From NCBI GenBank assembly GCA_050084985.1, contig JBITNC010000002.1, positions 12,648,001 to 12,712,000 of the forward strand: 64,000 bases of DNA, given 5' to 3'. The position numbers and the translations under genes were made by a program. This document shows positions 13,740 to 26,943 of the stretch, piece by piece; the stretch's first letter is position 1, and each line of letters begins with the position of its first letter. The DNA is from Nageia nagi. Taxonomy: Eukaryota > Pinophyta. A model generated the notes under the pieces. The model made no database searches. It was not told the origin of the DNA and was given only the letters and a program-made list of their open reading frames with translations.

Positions 13740-15580
13740 AGATCTTGCTAGCTTGTTGGATGAGTGAATTTAAGGATAAATCTCAAATCTAGGATCCACA
13801 AACCTTAGATATAGAGTTATAAGGCTAGGTGGAGAGGTCATCTCATTTTTGGGGCTACATTTTCATCATTTGGATATCCATTTTGAAATCAAGAGATTTT
13901 TATCCCATTTTGAAGATAAATTTGATATTAATTTTTAGGTTGATTGGGTTAAGAAAGTGATGTCCAATTTTGAGGTAATATCTTTGCATTATCTCAAAAT
14001 TTTAAGAAAAAATTTGATATCATTTCTAAATTTGGAGCTTCAAGGTGATGATATCATTTTAGGTATTTTTAGAATTAATCTTCTTAGGATAAGTCATGTA
14101 TATTGTGGGAAGAAAATATCAAAATTTTTACCCTTTCATATTTCAAAACAAAATTGCATAATAGGTAAGACAACAATCTTGGGAATACCCTTATTTACAT
14201 ATAAAAGGGGATGTCAAATAATTTGTGTTAATCTCAAGCTTGAGGAAGGGAGGAAAATTTTTTGACACTATACTCATCCAATTTTATAAATTTGAAGGAC
14301 AATTTCAAACATAGATAGCTTGAGGATAGTTTATGTCACTTTTGAGCTCATCTTCACATCACCTAGAGGTTCGTTTAGATTTTAATGATTGATTTTTATA
14401 TTTGTAAGTCTTTGAATGGAAGCATTCAACTTAAATCACCATTATCTGCTATGGAACCATCAAGAAAGACTCATGATATGGATAGTGCACAAAAGGAAAA
14501 AGAAAAATTTTATAATGAAAGAGAATTCAATGGAATCATCAAATTACATAAACCTAGATCCATCAGGGATGAAGAAGGTATGAGTATTACATCACCATTA
14601 GAGTTGAATATTCTTTTTTGAGAATATTTCACACTCACACTAAATTGAAGGACAATATTAAATTTTCTAGAATACTTGGACATCATGAGAAAGAAAGTAG
14701 AAGGGAATTCCTCATTAGGAGAATATACAAATAGAAACTCCCAAATCCCTCCATAAGATAAAAATAAGGCACCAACTTAGGAATACGATTGATAAAAATA
14801 TTAACTTGAAGAATGTCAACAAGACCCATCACTATAATGTTGGGGAAAATGTTGAACAAAAGGAACGTGAGGATACATGATAAATAAATAAATAAAAGGC
14901 TTTGTTTCAATTGCAAAGAACCTTGGAAATCAAATTAATATTTCAAAGGTCAACATCATATCTTATTGGGAAGATTTCAAAATCAAATTTGGAAAAGGCT
15001 TCTAGAAACTAAAACTATCAAAAGAATATCCATGTAAAGAACTCAAAAGGAAAGAACTTCGTTTTATTTGTAAAGGAACTTAGGAACTAGTTTCTCATTA
15101 TCAAGATTAACATTATTACAAAGGAGGATTTATTTATTTGACATGTATTTGGGAGAATCATGGAAAACATCCTAGTATATGATTTGATATATTTAAGGAA
15201 CCTAAGTATCAAACTCTCAAAATTCAAGGACAAGTAGTTAGAGAGAATATACTTATGATAATCGATAATAAGGAAACTAAAAATTTCATAGACAAAGGGT
15301 TTATGGTAAGGAAAACTCTTTCCATAAAATATGTTGAAAGATTTAGAGTCTTGAATGTAAATAGGAAGTTCATGAGATGTAATAGGATGGTAAAACTAAA
15401 GTTAAGGATGGGAAACTAAATACTTAAGGATAAATTTTATGTCTACCCAATGAATGATATTTAACATATAATATATGGGGGTGTAATGGATGTATACCTT
15501 AAGAAACCATCACTTCAATTTCCAAAAATTGGAGATTAATTTCCAAGTTGATGGGCAAAGAATCACCTTGAAAGGAATTA
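13740..15580 (+). pseudogene. Gag-protease remnant of the gypsy element
   Basis: The first part (13,957-14,265, 102 codons open; 14,385-14,621, 78 codons open) occupies the gag position but is too diverged for motif recognition. Near 15,050 a frame reads KELRFICKGT, where a CCHC knuckle of the form CxxCxEPWxPGHxC is expected. The protease follows as YQTLKIQGQVVRENILMI, then IDNKETKNFIDKGFMVRKTL in place of an active-site IDSGATHNFI, so the catalytic Asp-Ser-Gly triplet is changed. Further family text (FYVYPMNDI) follows, interrupted by stops. It cannot make a working protein. Confidence 0.65.
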
Positions 15581-15589
15581 AATATTGTT

Positions 15590-16600
15590 CTTATCTATGA
15601 AAAATGATATTGAACTAGGTAGAGCAAGTTCATCCCAATCCTGAAGAGCTATTGGGATATTAGAAGTAATATATCCCTCCTTTAAATATGTTTTGGCATC
15701 ATTCAAAGAAGTGGATCAACTACATCATTGATTTGATGAGGTATTATACTATATCTAATTTTTATCTCAATTTGTTGTGCATATTTCCATTCCTAGCTAG
15801 TATTGGTAGAAGCTTCTTTGAGTATACATGTAAGATAGTTAAGAAAATTCAGTCCTTATCTCATAAATTAGTTTGGAGATAATAATATGAAAGGACTATT
15901 AGAAATATTTGTAATAAAATAATGAATCTTAAAGAGTTTGTTGTTGCATTTGTGACTGAGTTGGTGGAAAATTTACACCTACATGGTTGACTGCTCACTG
16001 ATATATGAAGAAAACATTTGGACATAATTAAAGATTTATTTTGAGGCATAAGAGATAAACTATTAGCTATTTTTAGAGGTTGTACTTGAAATAACTATTG
16101 TAACATAAATGTTGGATCACTTGGGGCTTTATTATAGTATATTTGACATCACACAAAGGGTTACATTTTATAATAGGTTTATTTTTTGCATATTTTCCAC
16201 TTATACATTGATCCAAAAGGTTACCATATCACATAGAATATAAAATTTCATGAGGAATAATTTAGGGGTTAATTTTACTCATATTCAAGAAGGCAAAGAT
16301 GTGTCCTATTTTTACCAAAGACTAATTTTTTGTTAGTAGTTAGGACTCAATATGAGCATGAGTTAGTACATTTAATATATGCCTATTTAAAAGGCATGAA
16401 GAAGACAAAAAGGTACTTCAACAAACAAAATGTATGGATCTTAATATTACACCAAAAAATATTTTATAAGCCATTACCAAGTACTACATAAAGAATGAGC
16501 CATAATATGTTGATTCTATGCTATATCCAACACATGAATATGAATGTGGAAAGGAGCATGTAACATTGAATTGCTTAGGGTTAAGAAATTTAAGGAGGTG
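15590..16600 (+). other. Interior of gypsy element, no domain recognised
   Basis: Between the protease and the 3' LTR there is about 1 kb without recognisable RT, RNase H or integrase motifs. Either pol was deleted or this part has diverged beyond sight. Confidence 0.4.
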
Positions 16601-16607
16601 AGTATTA

Positions 16608-17730
16608 TGATGTCCTTAAATGGCATGCCCTAGGTGTTGAGCATTTTATCAAAATTCTATTTTCAACTCATGTAGTTGGGCACATCTCCTCGGGAGGAAT
16701 ATTTTTTATTTATCTTTATTTCTAAGTATTTTAGTAATATCTGGCCATATGGAGATGAATGTTCTAATTTAGGTGCAAAAATGCTTAATTGAGCACTCAA
16801 GGTGGGGCATCCCTTTACTAAGGGCATTTAGAGTGATTTTTTCAATAAATTAAGAGTATTTACTTATTTTAAAATTTTATTAAGTTGTATAGAATTAATT
16901 CTATATTTTGGGGTTATAATTTATCATCCTAACTTGAGACACCACATGTAAAGGTACAATTTGTAATCTAGATGTATTTGATAGTTAAGTCTATATTGGA
17001 TTATCTAGTCAACAAGGAAAAATAATAAATTGACTATAAATTAAGGGAAAAACCTCATTTGAATTACATCTATTGCTTATTCAATATTTTCTTAGCGTGA
17101 GCTTGCTCCCCATTCTTCTTATGTGCAAGGGAGATCTTGAGGTTAGCATCCTCACTCTTATTCTAGATAATGCTACTATGTAGCCTTGGCTCCTCTTGAG
17201 CCTTAGAGCTCAATCTAGTTTCAAAATCCCTTGTGCATAATTTTATATAGGTGTGAGACTTTGGTAGTGGATGTCATACAAGAGAGAGATAGTTTGAGTT
17301 CAAATATGCAATTGAAGTGGTTGATTAAGTCTCCTTGAGAAATGCTACATTTATAAGGAACTTTGAGGCTTTTAGTTCTCTCTTTTATTTTCAAAAAATA
17401 TTAAAAATATATTTGTAATTTATTATGATATGGGTATTGCTATTTTACACCTAGAGGTGGATGTCTCACTCGTATAGCATCATTTGAGTTTTAAAGATAT
17501 TTATGCATCATTCTTTAGATTAGTTGAGCTAGATTATATTTCTATGGATGAATTAGATGCATATTTAAGTTTTTATCTTAGATATGATTTAATTAAGTAA
17601 TTTGGAGGTTTGGATTTGAATAGGCTTAAATCAAGAGACCCCCATTTTGGAAGACAAAAAAAAAATATTAAACTATATGATAGTGGATGGATCTTCTCTA
17701 TGGGATGAAAAATTGTAGTAGGTCATTACA
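16608..17730 (+). repeat. 3' LTR of the gypsy element, interrupted near its end
   Basis: It starts TGATGTCC and ends GGTCATTACA, the same end as the 5' LTR. The 5' LTR has CCATTTTTGGTCATTACA in one piece. Here CCATTTTGG is separated from GGTCATTACA by about 70 bp (17,651-17,720) that include a poly-A run, so a small later insertion sits ten bases from the LTR tip. Confidence 0.8.
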
Positions 17731-20700
17731 TAGCATGTATTTATCATACTAGGAATGGAACATAAGATACAAGTTGCATCAAAATCAACACATGATCAAC
17801 TCAACCAACAATGAAAATATATAGTTTACGTATGAAATAAACTAAAAATGATGCAAAATAATGTATGAAGAGCATATGAATTAACATAAAATAAAAGATC
17901 ATGTCATTTAGAATTTTTATCTTTTCTTGTTGAACATATGGAAATTTATAATTTTTATGTTGTAGGCATCCTCCTTTGAGCTTTCAAAGCTTATTTTCAA
18001 ATCTATGGCTAAGAATTTGTTAAAGGGTAGGTCTTTTTATTTTTATTTTATTTTACATGCCCACATGTGTTGTCATTATATTAATGTTGTATATTATCAT
18101 ACCATATCTATTAACAAATCATTTAATTTGATATATTAGATGTCTTATCTAATATAAAGAGTTTATAACAAATATTTAATGAATTAAATAATATTAAAAA
18201 TAAATTTACCATAATAACATGAGTTATTAATTGTAAATATGATCTATGAAAAAAATGATAGTGCAATATCATACTTTGAAATAGATATGAACTTATTTTT
18301 ATTGAATACTTTCACTTGGTATATTATTATTTAATTTCATTTGTAATTATTGTATATAATATTTTTATTTGATTTAATATAATATTTTCAATTTGAATTT
18401 TAATATTTCTTATGTGGAAGTTATTTTATTTTCTAATGTTATATATAAAGAAGTGCAATTTTTCTTATTATCTACTTTTAAATTTTATTTGATTCAATGT
18501 AATATTCTTTCTTGTGAAGAATATAAAAAATATTTTATTAGATTACAATTCTTATAGGTGTAAACACATAATTAATATCTTATGATAACAATAAGATTAT
18601 GTTTACAATAAATATTTATTTTCACAATTCGACCAATTTAGAATTATTATGTTGATAAAATATTTTTACTAATACTACATACTTATATTTTGCTACAATA
18701 ACTATTAATTTATTACTTAACAACAATCATTATTATTTAATACTTTTGAAAGTAAAAGGTTATTGATATGTGCATAATGATATACTTTTTTATTTTCTTT
18801 TCAAGCTATCTCTACAAATCAAGATATTTTTTCATAATTAATAATAGATTATTATGCTTAAATTATTATAATTATTATTTTAGTTTTTTTAAAATTATTA
18901 CTATTTATTTTATTATCATGTAAATTGTTAAGATTATACATAAAAATAAATTATAGGATATTGAATAAATGATAAATAATTTATATTTATTTATTTTTAG
19001 AGATTGCATATAAGTATAAATTATTTTTAAAATCATAAATAAAATTTATAGCAAACAAATGCATAGTTAAATATTTATAAAATGAAAGTTAATTATAGTA
19101 TTATGAATTTCAACTATTACATTAGCATATGAATTTTTTTATGTATTCACTTTGATAAAATGGTATTTGCATGTTATTTTACTCTAGTAATTTCTAATCA
19201 TATTAGTAGAAAATATAATAATAAAATAAAGTATCCGCATATGATATATCATCTTAATAATGGATAAGGACAATACACATAACATCCTAGTGGATAGAAA
19301 TTATATTATATCTAATGAAATATATTAAAAATCATAAATATGTTGCATCATATTTGTATGCTAGTAAAATATAATGGATTACTCCCTCAATCATTATAAG
19401 TTACAGAATGGATTGTAAAAGAATATAACATCATATTTCTTCAAGTATAATTGATATTAGAAAGAAAAATATATAAAATTTCTAATTGATATTTTTCTTT
19501 ATAAAAGATTTGGTTTTTTTAGTATATATAAATATTAATACTTTTTAGAATGCTTTAATGATTGTTTTGTATTTAGAATAGAATAACCTATAAAATTATG
19601 TACAATATGATTTAAATATAAACTAATGAATTTTAGAATTCATATAATATCTTAATACAATTCTTAATAAAGAAAATTTTTAAATGAATACATTCAAATA
19701 TTTTAATTTTACTTATCCATGACATTCATAACACATTGTTTAACTCCTATTGATAGAAAGATATGAAGTTCTCAAAAGATATTTATTTTAGTAATATGTA
19801 TGGGCAATGTGAAAAAATTGCATTTTATAAATTATTCCTCTTGATAATAAAATTTTATATGTAATAAGTTTAAACTCCAAATTTATATTTATTTATATTT
19901 TGAAGTATAATTAAGATATAAAAATATAATGTATGACAATAATGTTACCTATCTAGTATAGAAAATAGATTATTTTTAAAAATAAATATTACAATATAAT
20001 AGTATAATAAACAAGATGATTAATATGACCATATAAAAATAGGATGATTACTATTAATTTATTAAAATATATTCAAATCTTTCCATATTATAACATATCA
20101 TACATTATTCATTTACACTTTTGAATAGCATTGTATGGAGGGTTATTAGCAATTAAAGGACAACCTTGTTATTATGTGAGATATGTGAAATAAATATCAA
20201 TTTTTTGATGAATATATCAATTTGAGGGGGTAGTAACTATGCTAACTATATGATATTTCTTAGTTGTCATCATTTCTCATGATATGAGTAGTGAGATATG
20301 CATAAAGTAAACTGAAAACACTACTTATAATCAACCATCAAATGTTATAATCTAAAGATATTATATTATTAATATGATAATGTATTATTAGATTTTTATA
20401 AAAAAAATTATTGATATAGTTCATCAACTATAATTTTCATATTAACTATTTTAAACTAAATATAGGTATTGTTAAATAGAAAACCTAATTTTTGTTTTTC
20501 TGTTAAAAAAGAATAATTTATTGGAAACTTATTTATTTATTAATTAAATACATATTAATTAAATATTTTTATTATGTTATTTCTTTTAATAAAAAAATAA
20601 CACTTAAAATCAAATAGCACAATTATTAATCTACAAAGTACTTATTACACAAGGTTACAATAACTAATTTTATATTTTTTTTAAATAAAAAATATGAGAT

Positions 20701-20880
20701 CATCAAAATGCATCATCATAAAAACATTGCAGATTGCATGAAGTTATCTTTAATTGCTCCTCCCATTCCTAAATGCTGATGGAGAACATAAATAAACGAG
20801 CACATCCTGTGTCTTCCTTTGCATGCACTGTATCACGTTCTCTCTGTTTCGAATCTGATAATTCTATGACAACCGAGTAG
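17731..20880. other. Very A/T-rich DNA, nothing recognised
   Basis: This is the most A/T-rich part of the window. It holds many A/T homopolymer and ATAT runs and no open frames or domain fragments. Confidence 0.6.
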
Positions 20881-20885
20881 ATGCC

Positions 20886-21155
20886 GAATATACAAGGATG
20901 GTTAGATGGATATTAATAAAAAGTTACAAACCTTTGTAAATTATAATTAAATTATCTTTCTCTCTTTCATAACGATGCATTCACCTATCCATGTTGTTCG
21001 TCATATACAACTGGCAGGATAAATATGCAAGGATGGTTAGATGGAAATTAATAAAACAGTTATAAACCTTTGTATATTATAATATAAATTATCTTTCTCT
21101 GTCCGTAACGATGCATTTACCTATCCATTGTTGTGAGTCTTATACAACTGGCAGG
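20886..21155 (+). repeat. Two-copy tandem duplication, period 135 bp
   Basis: CAAGGATGGTTAGATGG occurs at 20,893 and 21,028. Both copies then share AAACCTTTGTA, TTATCTTTCTCT, TAACGATGCATT, ACCTATCCAT and ATACAACTGGCAGGA. The repeat lies immediately upstream of the possible first exon at 21,331 and keeps several CpGs, unlike its surroundings. It could be a duplicated promoter segment. Confidence 0.85.
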
Positions 21156-21330
21156 ACAAGTCTTTTGGAAGAAAAAGACTCCATGATTATGAGAGACTGT
21201 AAAGCTCCGAATGTTGCAGTCAGAAATAGTTTTGTAGATGGAAGGGTATGATTGAACGATCCATAAATTATTCTACTGTCATCACCGACAAAACTGTCAA
21301 AATTGACAATTCTTAGCTCTTCCAGGGTCA

Positions 21331-21438
21331 ATGGCAACAATGATCAACATTCCCACCTGTTTGAAGGCCCCTCTTCCAAAAACCCTAATTACCAAGTTTG
21401 ATAAAACAGAGGGTTTGAAAGAACTCCTCCAGTATTAA
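21331..21438 (+). pseudogene. Possible first exon or gene fragment with a transit-peptide-like start
   Basis: An ATG in good plant context (GGTCAATGGCA) opens a 35-codon frame. It starts MATMINIPTCLKAPLPKTLI and continues TKFDKTEGLKELLQY to a TAA. The composition (Met-Ala start, Thr, Pro and Lys, no Asp/Glu in the first 22 residues) resembles a chloroplast transit peptide. Downstream (21,438-21,530) a Gly/Ser-rich stretch and RLLNMIVRGWW continue in another frame, as expected after a frameshift. I do not recognise the protein. It could be a decayed nuclear gene for a plastid protein or a chance frame. Confidence 0.3.
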
Positions 21439-21539
21439 TGCCCCACAAGGAAGGTGGGGGAAGCACTAGTTTTCCAAGATTATTAAATATGATAGTCAGA
21501 GGCTGGTGGTATGGGTATTATTACATTTTAACATAAAAC

Positions 21540-24500
21540 ATGGCCGCATAAAATGATGAAGTTGGTGTTCCAATTTTGAAATTTTCAAGCAAATAATTAG
21601 AATTTGAAAGATGAAACATACGTTAACTGTTTTATAGAGATGTGTGACGTATACTATATTTAGTAGTCGATATCATGATTGAAATTCTAGGTGCATAAAA
21701 ATGGGACTTCTTTAGCGTTTATTTTCGACCTTCCACTGCCTTCTAGGTTGGCTGCTACTAGATACCCTTTCAAAGGGTTAAAGTACTATATTGGAAGGCT
21801 TATGTTTAGGAGGAATTTATGATGCCCAAGCTGTGTTATGTGAAAATTGAAAAGTAATAAATTTTAATGAAATACAAAAATATACTATAATAATGAAAAG
21901 CATGAGAATATATAATAAAATTGAAATAAAAGTATTTTAAAATATGTAAACAATAATTAATATTTTTAAAAATCGAATTTTTTATTTTTGTAGATTTTAA
22001 GCTTTAGTTTGTACATTTTATGATTCTTTTAAATTTAAAATTTAATTTTAAATCATACAAATAGATTTTATTTGGATGGATAGAATATATAGTGAGACTC
22101 TATTACATCATTAATGAAATTAAAAAAAAAAATGTAAAGAATGAAAAATGTCTAATCGACAATGTAGGTAATGATAATTCTTTCAGGTGAGGAGAATACG
22201 AGAGTGTAGTCTTTGAGAACTTGAAAATAGTAAAATAGGGTCAATAAAATCATGTAAATTTTTATAACTTTTCTTATGAATATTAGAGTTTCAATTAGTT
22301 TTTAATTTTTAATTTTTATTGTTGTTATTTTGAGATTTAAAAGTTTAATTATGTTTATGGACTTATATTTATCACCAATAAAAAATCTTATCCCCACTAA
22401 TGGTATGTTATTTTCAGTTGGATTATTTTATTATATTTTTTATGATTATCAATTAAAAATCATGATTTGGGATGATGATTTGATTTAAATGTAGATGAAT
22501 TTAAAATTAAAATAATCATGTTGTCTATAGAAATAACAATAGAAAATATTATAGAGGAAATGGAAATCAAATTAAATTTAAATAGTAGTAACACATATTT
22601 TCCATAGTAGCAAAGTTTGTTTGAATTATGAAATTATTTTGCTTGTATAACGTTTGTGTGTGTATAAAGTTTAATTTATGAGGGTTGTTGTGTTACAAAA
22701 AAACCTTAAAGTAAAAGATAAAATTAATGCTTGTAGAAAATTAATAGCATGAATTTATTTAATAAGTGCAGTAAAGTAAGATAAAATTAAATTAAAACAT
22801 AATTCTAGGAAAAGTATGAGAAAAAAAATCCATGTGCATAGTCATCCGTAACAAGATGTTATGTCCAACCTAAAAAGTTCACCTTTATAGAAGTTATCAT
22901 CATGAAAAAGAATTATTTAAGAAAATTTAATAATGAAAATAATATTCTCATTTAATTAGAATTCCAAGAAAAAAACATATTTGAAAAACCTAATTAGAAA
23001 ATTCCTATTTTAGTTCAATTATAGACATCCCTATGAGTAATTGCAATGGAATATTGTAGAAGATGAAAAAACATATAAAAGTCTATGTTAGTAGAATTTA
23101 AGTTACCATTGTCATTACAGTTTTCACTTTGAATATTCCAATAGTGAAGTAAACCTACTCTCCCTTTACAATAATTCAAATGTTAAGAAATTAGTAATTA
23201 ATATTTTACATGGTCTCAATTTTAATTAAAATTTTAAGAATACTATTTTAATTATAAGAATAGCTATTTCTTTGAAGCATATTTTATTTTTTATGATTAT
23301 TCTATTTGTACTTTTTTTCCACACCACTTATTCATCATAAAATGGGATTAGTAACATTAAAAGTAACTTCAATCTTAAAAATCAAGTTATAAGTAAGATA
23401 ATCTTCACATTTAGTACCTTTGAAGAATATGTAAGATAGTTTGATTTACTATTATAAGTTTAGCAAAACATATTGTATATATATAATATTTTTTCTTTAA
23501 GAAGTATTCTATTTTATAAAAAATAACTTCAATGATAATATAGGATCAAATCCCAATCTAAATCCTATTATTTATTATCACTTAGCATAAGTTTAGATCT
23601 TGTAATAAATTTAATAATGTATATGCTTTGATCTCCTTGTTTTTCTCATTGCGTAAGTTGGAAGGAAGCTATACCCAAACATCGCCTTTCTTATTTTTAT
23701 CATAAACTACCCAATATTAGTTTGTGTTAAACTTTCATTATGCCATGAATGTCTAGCTTCATTAATAATTGAGACAAAGGTAATCTTACATTTGTTTAGT
23801 TGATTTATCCTAGTTATTCCTATTTACTATATTCTAATTTGAAATAGCATGTTCATATAATTAAGCTCTAAATGATAGTATGATAGTGCATATTATTCTC
23901 TTTATACCTTTGATATATTTCTATCCCTTAAAAATTTATTTAATTCCTTTTGAACCATGCTACCCATATTACTACAAACCTTGTGACTTCCTATGTTATG
24001 TATAATAGTTTAGATGAGAACTTTATCTTTATAATCAATTTTCTAGGTTATCAAAAATCACCACTAGTATAATAAAAGCTCCTAATACCCATTATCATCA
24101 TTACGATTATCATCATTACGATGGTATTGGACAATGAACTAAAAAGAAAATGAATATGTTTTCCTCTATTTTTAAATAAGTTATATTAATTTAGGACAAA
24201 ATACCTATTATTTAAACTATACCTTGTTAATATTTGCATATTTCTAATGAGATAAATAAAATATTTAAAATTTTGAATATAATATCCTAGATTAGTCAAA
24301 GTTACTTAGGTTGACTATTCTTTTACTATTGGTGGGAAAAAAAAATAATCCTATCCTTACATTCCTAATTTAGTATAATTATTTTTATATGTTAACTTAA
24401 ATATTTTCTTATTATTAAGTTACAAATATTAGCGATAAAGTATTCCTTCATATGTTTAATTTAAATATCATCATACTTTACTAGAATTTTGATTAAAATC

Positions 24501-25095
24501 CCATATTTAGGTGATAAAGTATCCTTTATTTTCTTGATATTACTCTAAGGTAAGTGTTTATTATTGCATAACATGTTCCCTCTAGAAATTTATTTTACTA
24601 TAATAATCAACCATCTATGTCAAATCCTAATCTACAAGATCCATTGTAGAGCTAAGGCTATTTCAAAGTGTTGATCCCCTTAGTAAAATAGCATTTGTTA
24701 ATATCAAACCCAAATCATATGAATATTGATAAATTTATGAAGCAAAATTATATGACATGATTTTCTAGCCTCTTTAAATATTTAATAATCTATTTTTTCT
24801 TAAAACCCATATTTGCATATGTTAAGGACCTAATATTTAGTCTTTTATATGATGAATGCATCTAAAATATTCTTATTTTTATTATAAAAAGTTCAATATC
24901 TCTTCCAACGCAAATCATTGGAATGTCCTTCCCATTTTGATTATGATTTTCTCCATTTACATAGGCATATAAAGTACCAAAAATAATATATAATAACAAC
25001 TTGTAAGAATAATTTTCTAAAGGATAGCTATAACCTTTCCTAGAGTAAATGTTTTTTTCAATTATACTCAATTTTGGATTCCACAATTCAACTTT
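21540..25095. other. A/T-rich DNA, nothing recognised
   Basis: No domain or repeat family was seen. A 74-codon minus-strand frame at 24,862-25,086 has no recognisable motif and no homologous neighbour, and I do not call it a gene. Confidence 0.5.
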
Positions 25096-25099
25096 TTAA

Positions 25100-25220
25100 T
25101 TTATAATTATTATTATAACTCTTACTAGTTACTGTTACTATTTTTCTTATTCTTGTTCTCTTTATTTTTATTGTTATCGTTGTTCTTGTTATTGTTGTTG
25201 TTGTTATTATTATTATTATC
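25100..25220. repeat. Imperfect TTR/TTG-TTA microsatellite
   Basis: A run of TTATTATTA, CTTGTT, GTTATTGTTGTTGTTG and TTATTATTATTATT. It ends abruptly at CCATGTAAC. Confidence 0.8.
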
Positions 25221-26840
25221 CATGTAACAAGGAGATATGGAGTTCAAGAAAAATAATCAAAATAGAATACATATTTAAAAATTAGATGGGTTTTATGTTT
25301 CATAGGAGCACTATTACATAGGAAGGAGATGAAGAAGGGAAAAATGATAATACTAATGAGGATCTAGGTGGAGATGGAGTGGAAAAAGAGTGTAGAAGAG
25401 AAGCATAAAATGAGGAATAAGTGATCATTAGAAGAAGAATAGAGAGAAGTGATGATGTGGACATATTTATTTTGAGAACTTCTCGTAATGCTGTAGACTT
25501 GTTGGATAATATATTGATGGAGAAAAGTCTTATCATTAAGAGATACTATTTTATTTTTTTGTATGAAATGGATGTTTCATTGGGGAAAAAATTTTGATTA
25601 TTCTTTTTAAAGAAAATGGTGAATCATGTCCTCCAAGAATATTTCCAAAGGATAGGTATTTTTCCTAGGTAAAGGATATATGTTTGGAGACTAGGTTTCA
25701 TCCAACTTTGAAATTAGCTTGAAATGTGATTGTGAAGCTAATGCAATTATGTAAAGTATATATCCATCTAAGGAGATTCCATGGGAAAGAAATATCTTGT
25801 ACTGATTTTACTAATAGTTACTTATATAAAATGCAAGTAGAATATAATGGGTTTGATGTTTAATATTTAATCTCATTGAGATTCAAACGTGATTTGAATA
25901 TGTCCATCCATCGAAAGAGTATACATTGTAGTAGTATAAATCTATTTTGTGGTATTATTATATTCAAATATATCATAATCAAGAGATATAGAAGGGATAC
26001 AATATTAAATGTTCTTCTCTGTCTATATCAAAATATGTATTGAATATGTTCATCCACCTAAAGGGTAGATAGTGTATGTGTTCAAGTCTTTGACCCATTA
26101 TTTTTAGTTTTAAAATTAATACAAATTCTATTCAACCTTAGCGTATAATATCAAAGATAACTAAGAAAGGATCAAAATAAAGCAAAATATTTTTACTTAT
26201 GATGTAATTAATCTTTCAAATCTAACATATGTAAATATGAAAAATTTACCTTGAGAGGTATTGAGGTTGATTATTCATAATATACCTATGGCAGATGAAG
26301 AATGAAGATTTATGTAAGTGCTAAAGTACAAAAGAATACCTTTATGCAAAATTGTCCATTTTCATTTCAAACTTAATGGTATATGGGTGAATTAATATCA
26401 CTATAAATATATTTTCTTAGTTATGGATGACGGCCCTTGCTCCAATAATGTAGAAGGAAGGTAATGCTTAGCTAGTTGAGGGATATGGAAAAAATCCAAA
26501 TACGGCAAGATTTCTTACTACCATAATTGATTCAAAGTTCGATGCATTTAAAGTTGGAAGGTGGAATATGCAATACCAATGGTAAATTTAAATTTATAAG
26601 GTATTAATGATGGTTGGATGAATACATAGTACCACAACCAACTTATATTTTAGATTAATGCTAATACATAGTGTATGGATAAAAATAACATAGTATATTT
26701 CAAATATAGTTTTATTCTTCTTAGGTTAAATTATTAATTGATAAGTAATTTTTTTAGGTATTTTAATGAACATTGAGCTAACATATTATTTAGCATGGAA
26801 TGTTGTGAACATGATTGATAATTTAACTAAAAATTTCTAA
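25221..26840. other. Unassigned A/T-rich DNA with a Glu/Arg/Asp-rich relic frame
   Basis: Plus-strand text near 25,310-25,560 reads as a charged stretch (RKEMKKGKNDN, then NEDLGGDGVEKE, then DDVDIFILRTSRNAVDLLDN) with two stops, followed by unreadable sequence. It may be a coding relic. No family is recognised. Confidence 0.3.
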
Positions 26841-26844
26841 TTAT

Positions 26845-26943
26845 TTATTTAATAAAAAGATTACTATTACTCTTATTATTACTATAACTATTAATATTAA
26901 TGATATTATTAATAATATTACTACTATTACTACTACTATTGTA
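26845..26943. repeat. ATT/ACT trinucleotide microsatellite
   Basis: Repeated ATTACT, ATTAAT and ACTACT units, ending ACTACTATTACTACTACTATTG. Confidence 0.8.

Larger units (their letters stand above)
12753..17730 (+). mobile_element. Ty3/gypsy LTR element, gag-protease type, truncated in pol
   Basis: Two direct repeats of about 1.0-1.1 kb (12,753-13,723 and 16,608-17,730) flank a 2.9-kb interior. A tRNA-type primer site directly follows the first repeat. The interior encodes gag-like frames (13,957-14,265; 14,385-14,621), a degraded zinc knuckle (near 15,060) and an aspartic protease (15,210-15,520). No reverse transcriptase or integrase motif is visible before the second LTR, so most of pol is gone or was never present. 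The purine-rich tract AAGGAGGTGAG (16,593-16,603) just before the second LTR is a plausible polypurine tract. Its protease is of a different subfamily from the gypsy body to the left. Confidence 0.8.

Noticed and set aside
24862-25086. 74-codon minus-strand frame
   Set aside because: No recognisable domain, no supporting context, codon use as in the surrounding A/T-rich DNA.
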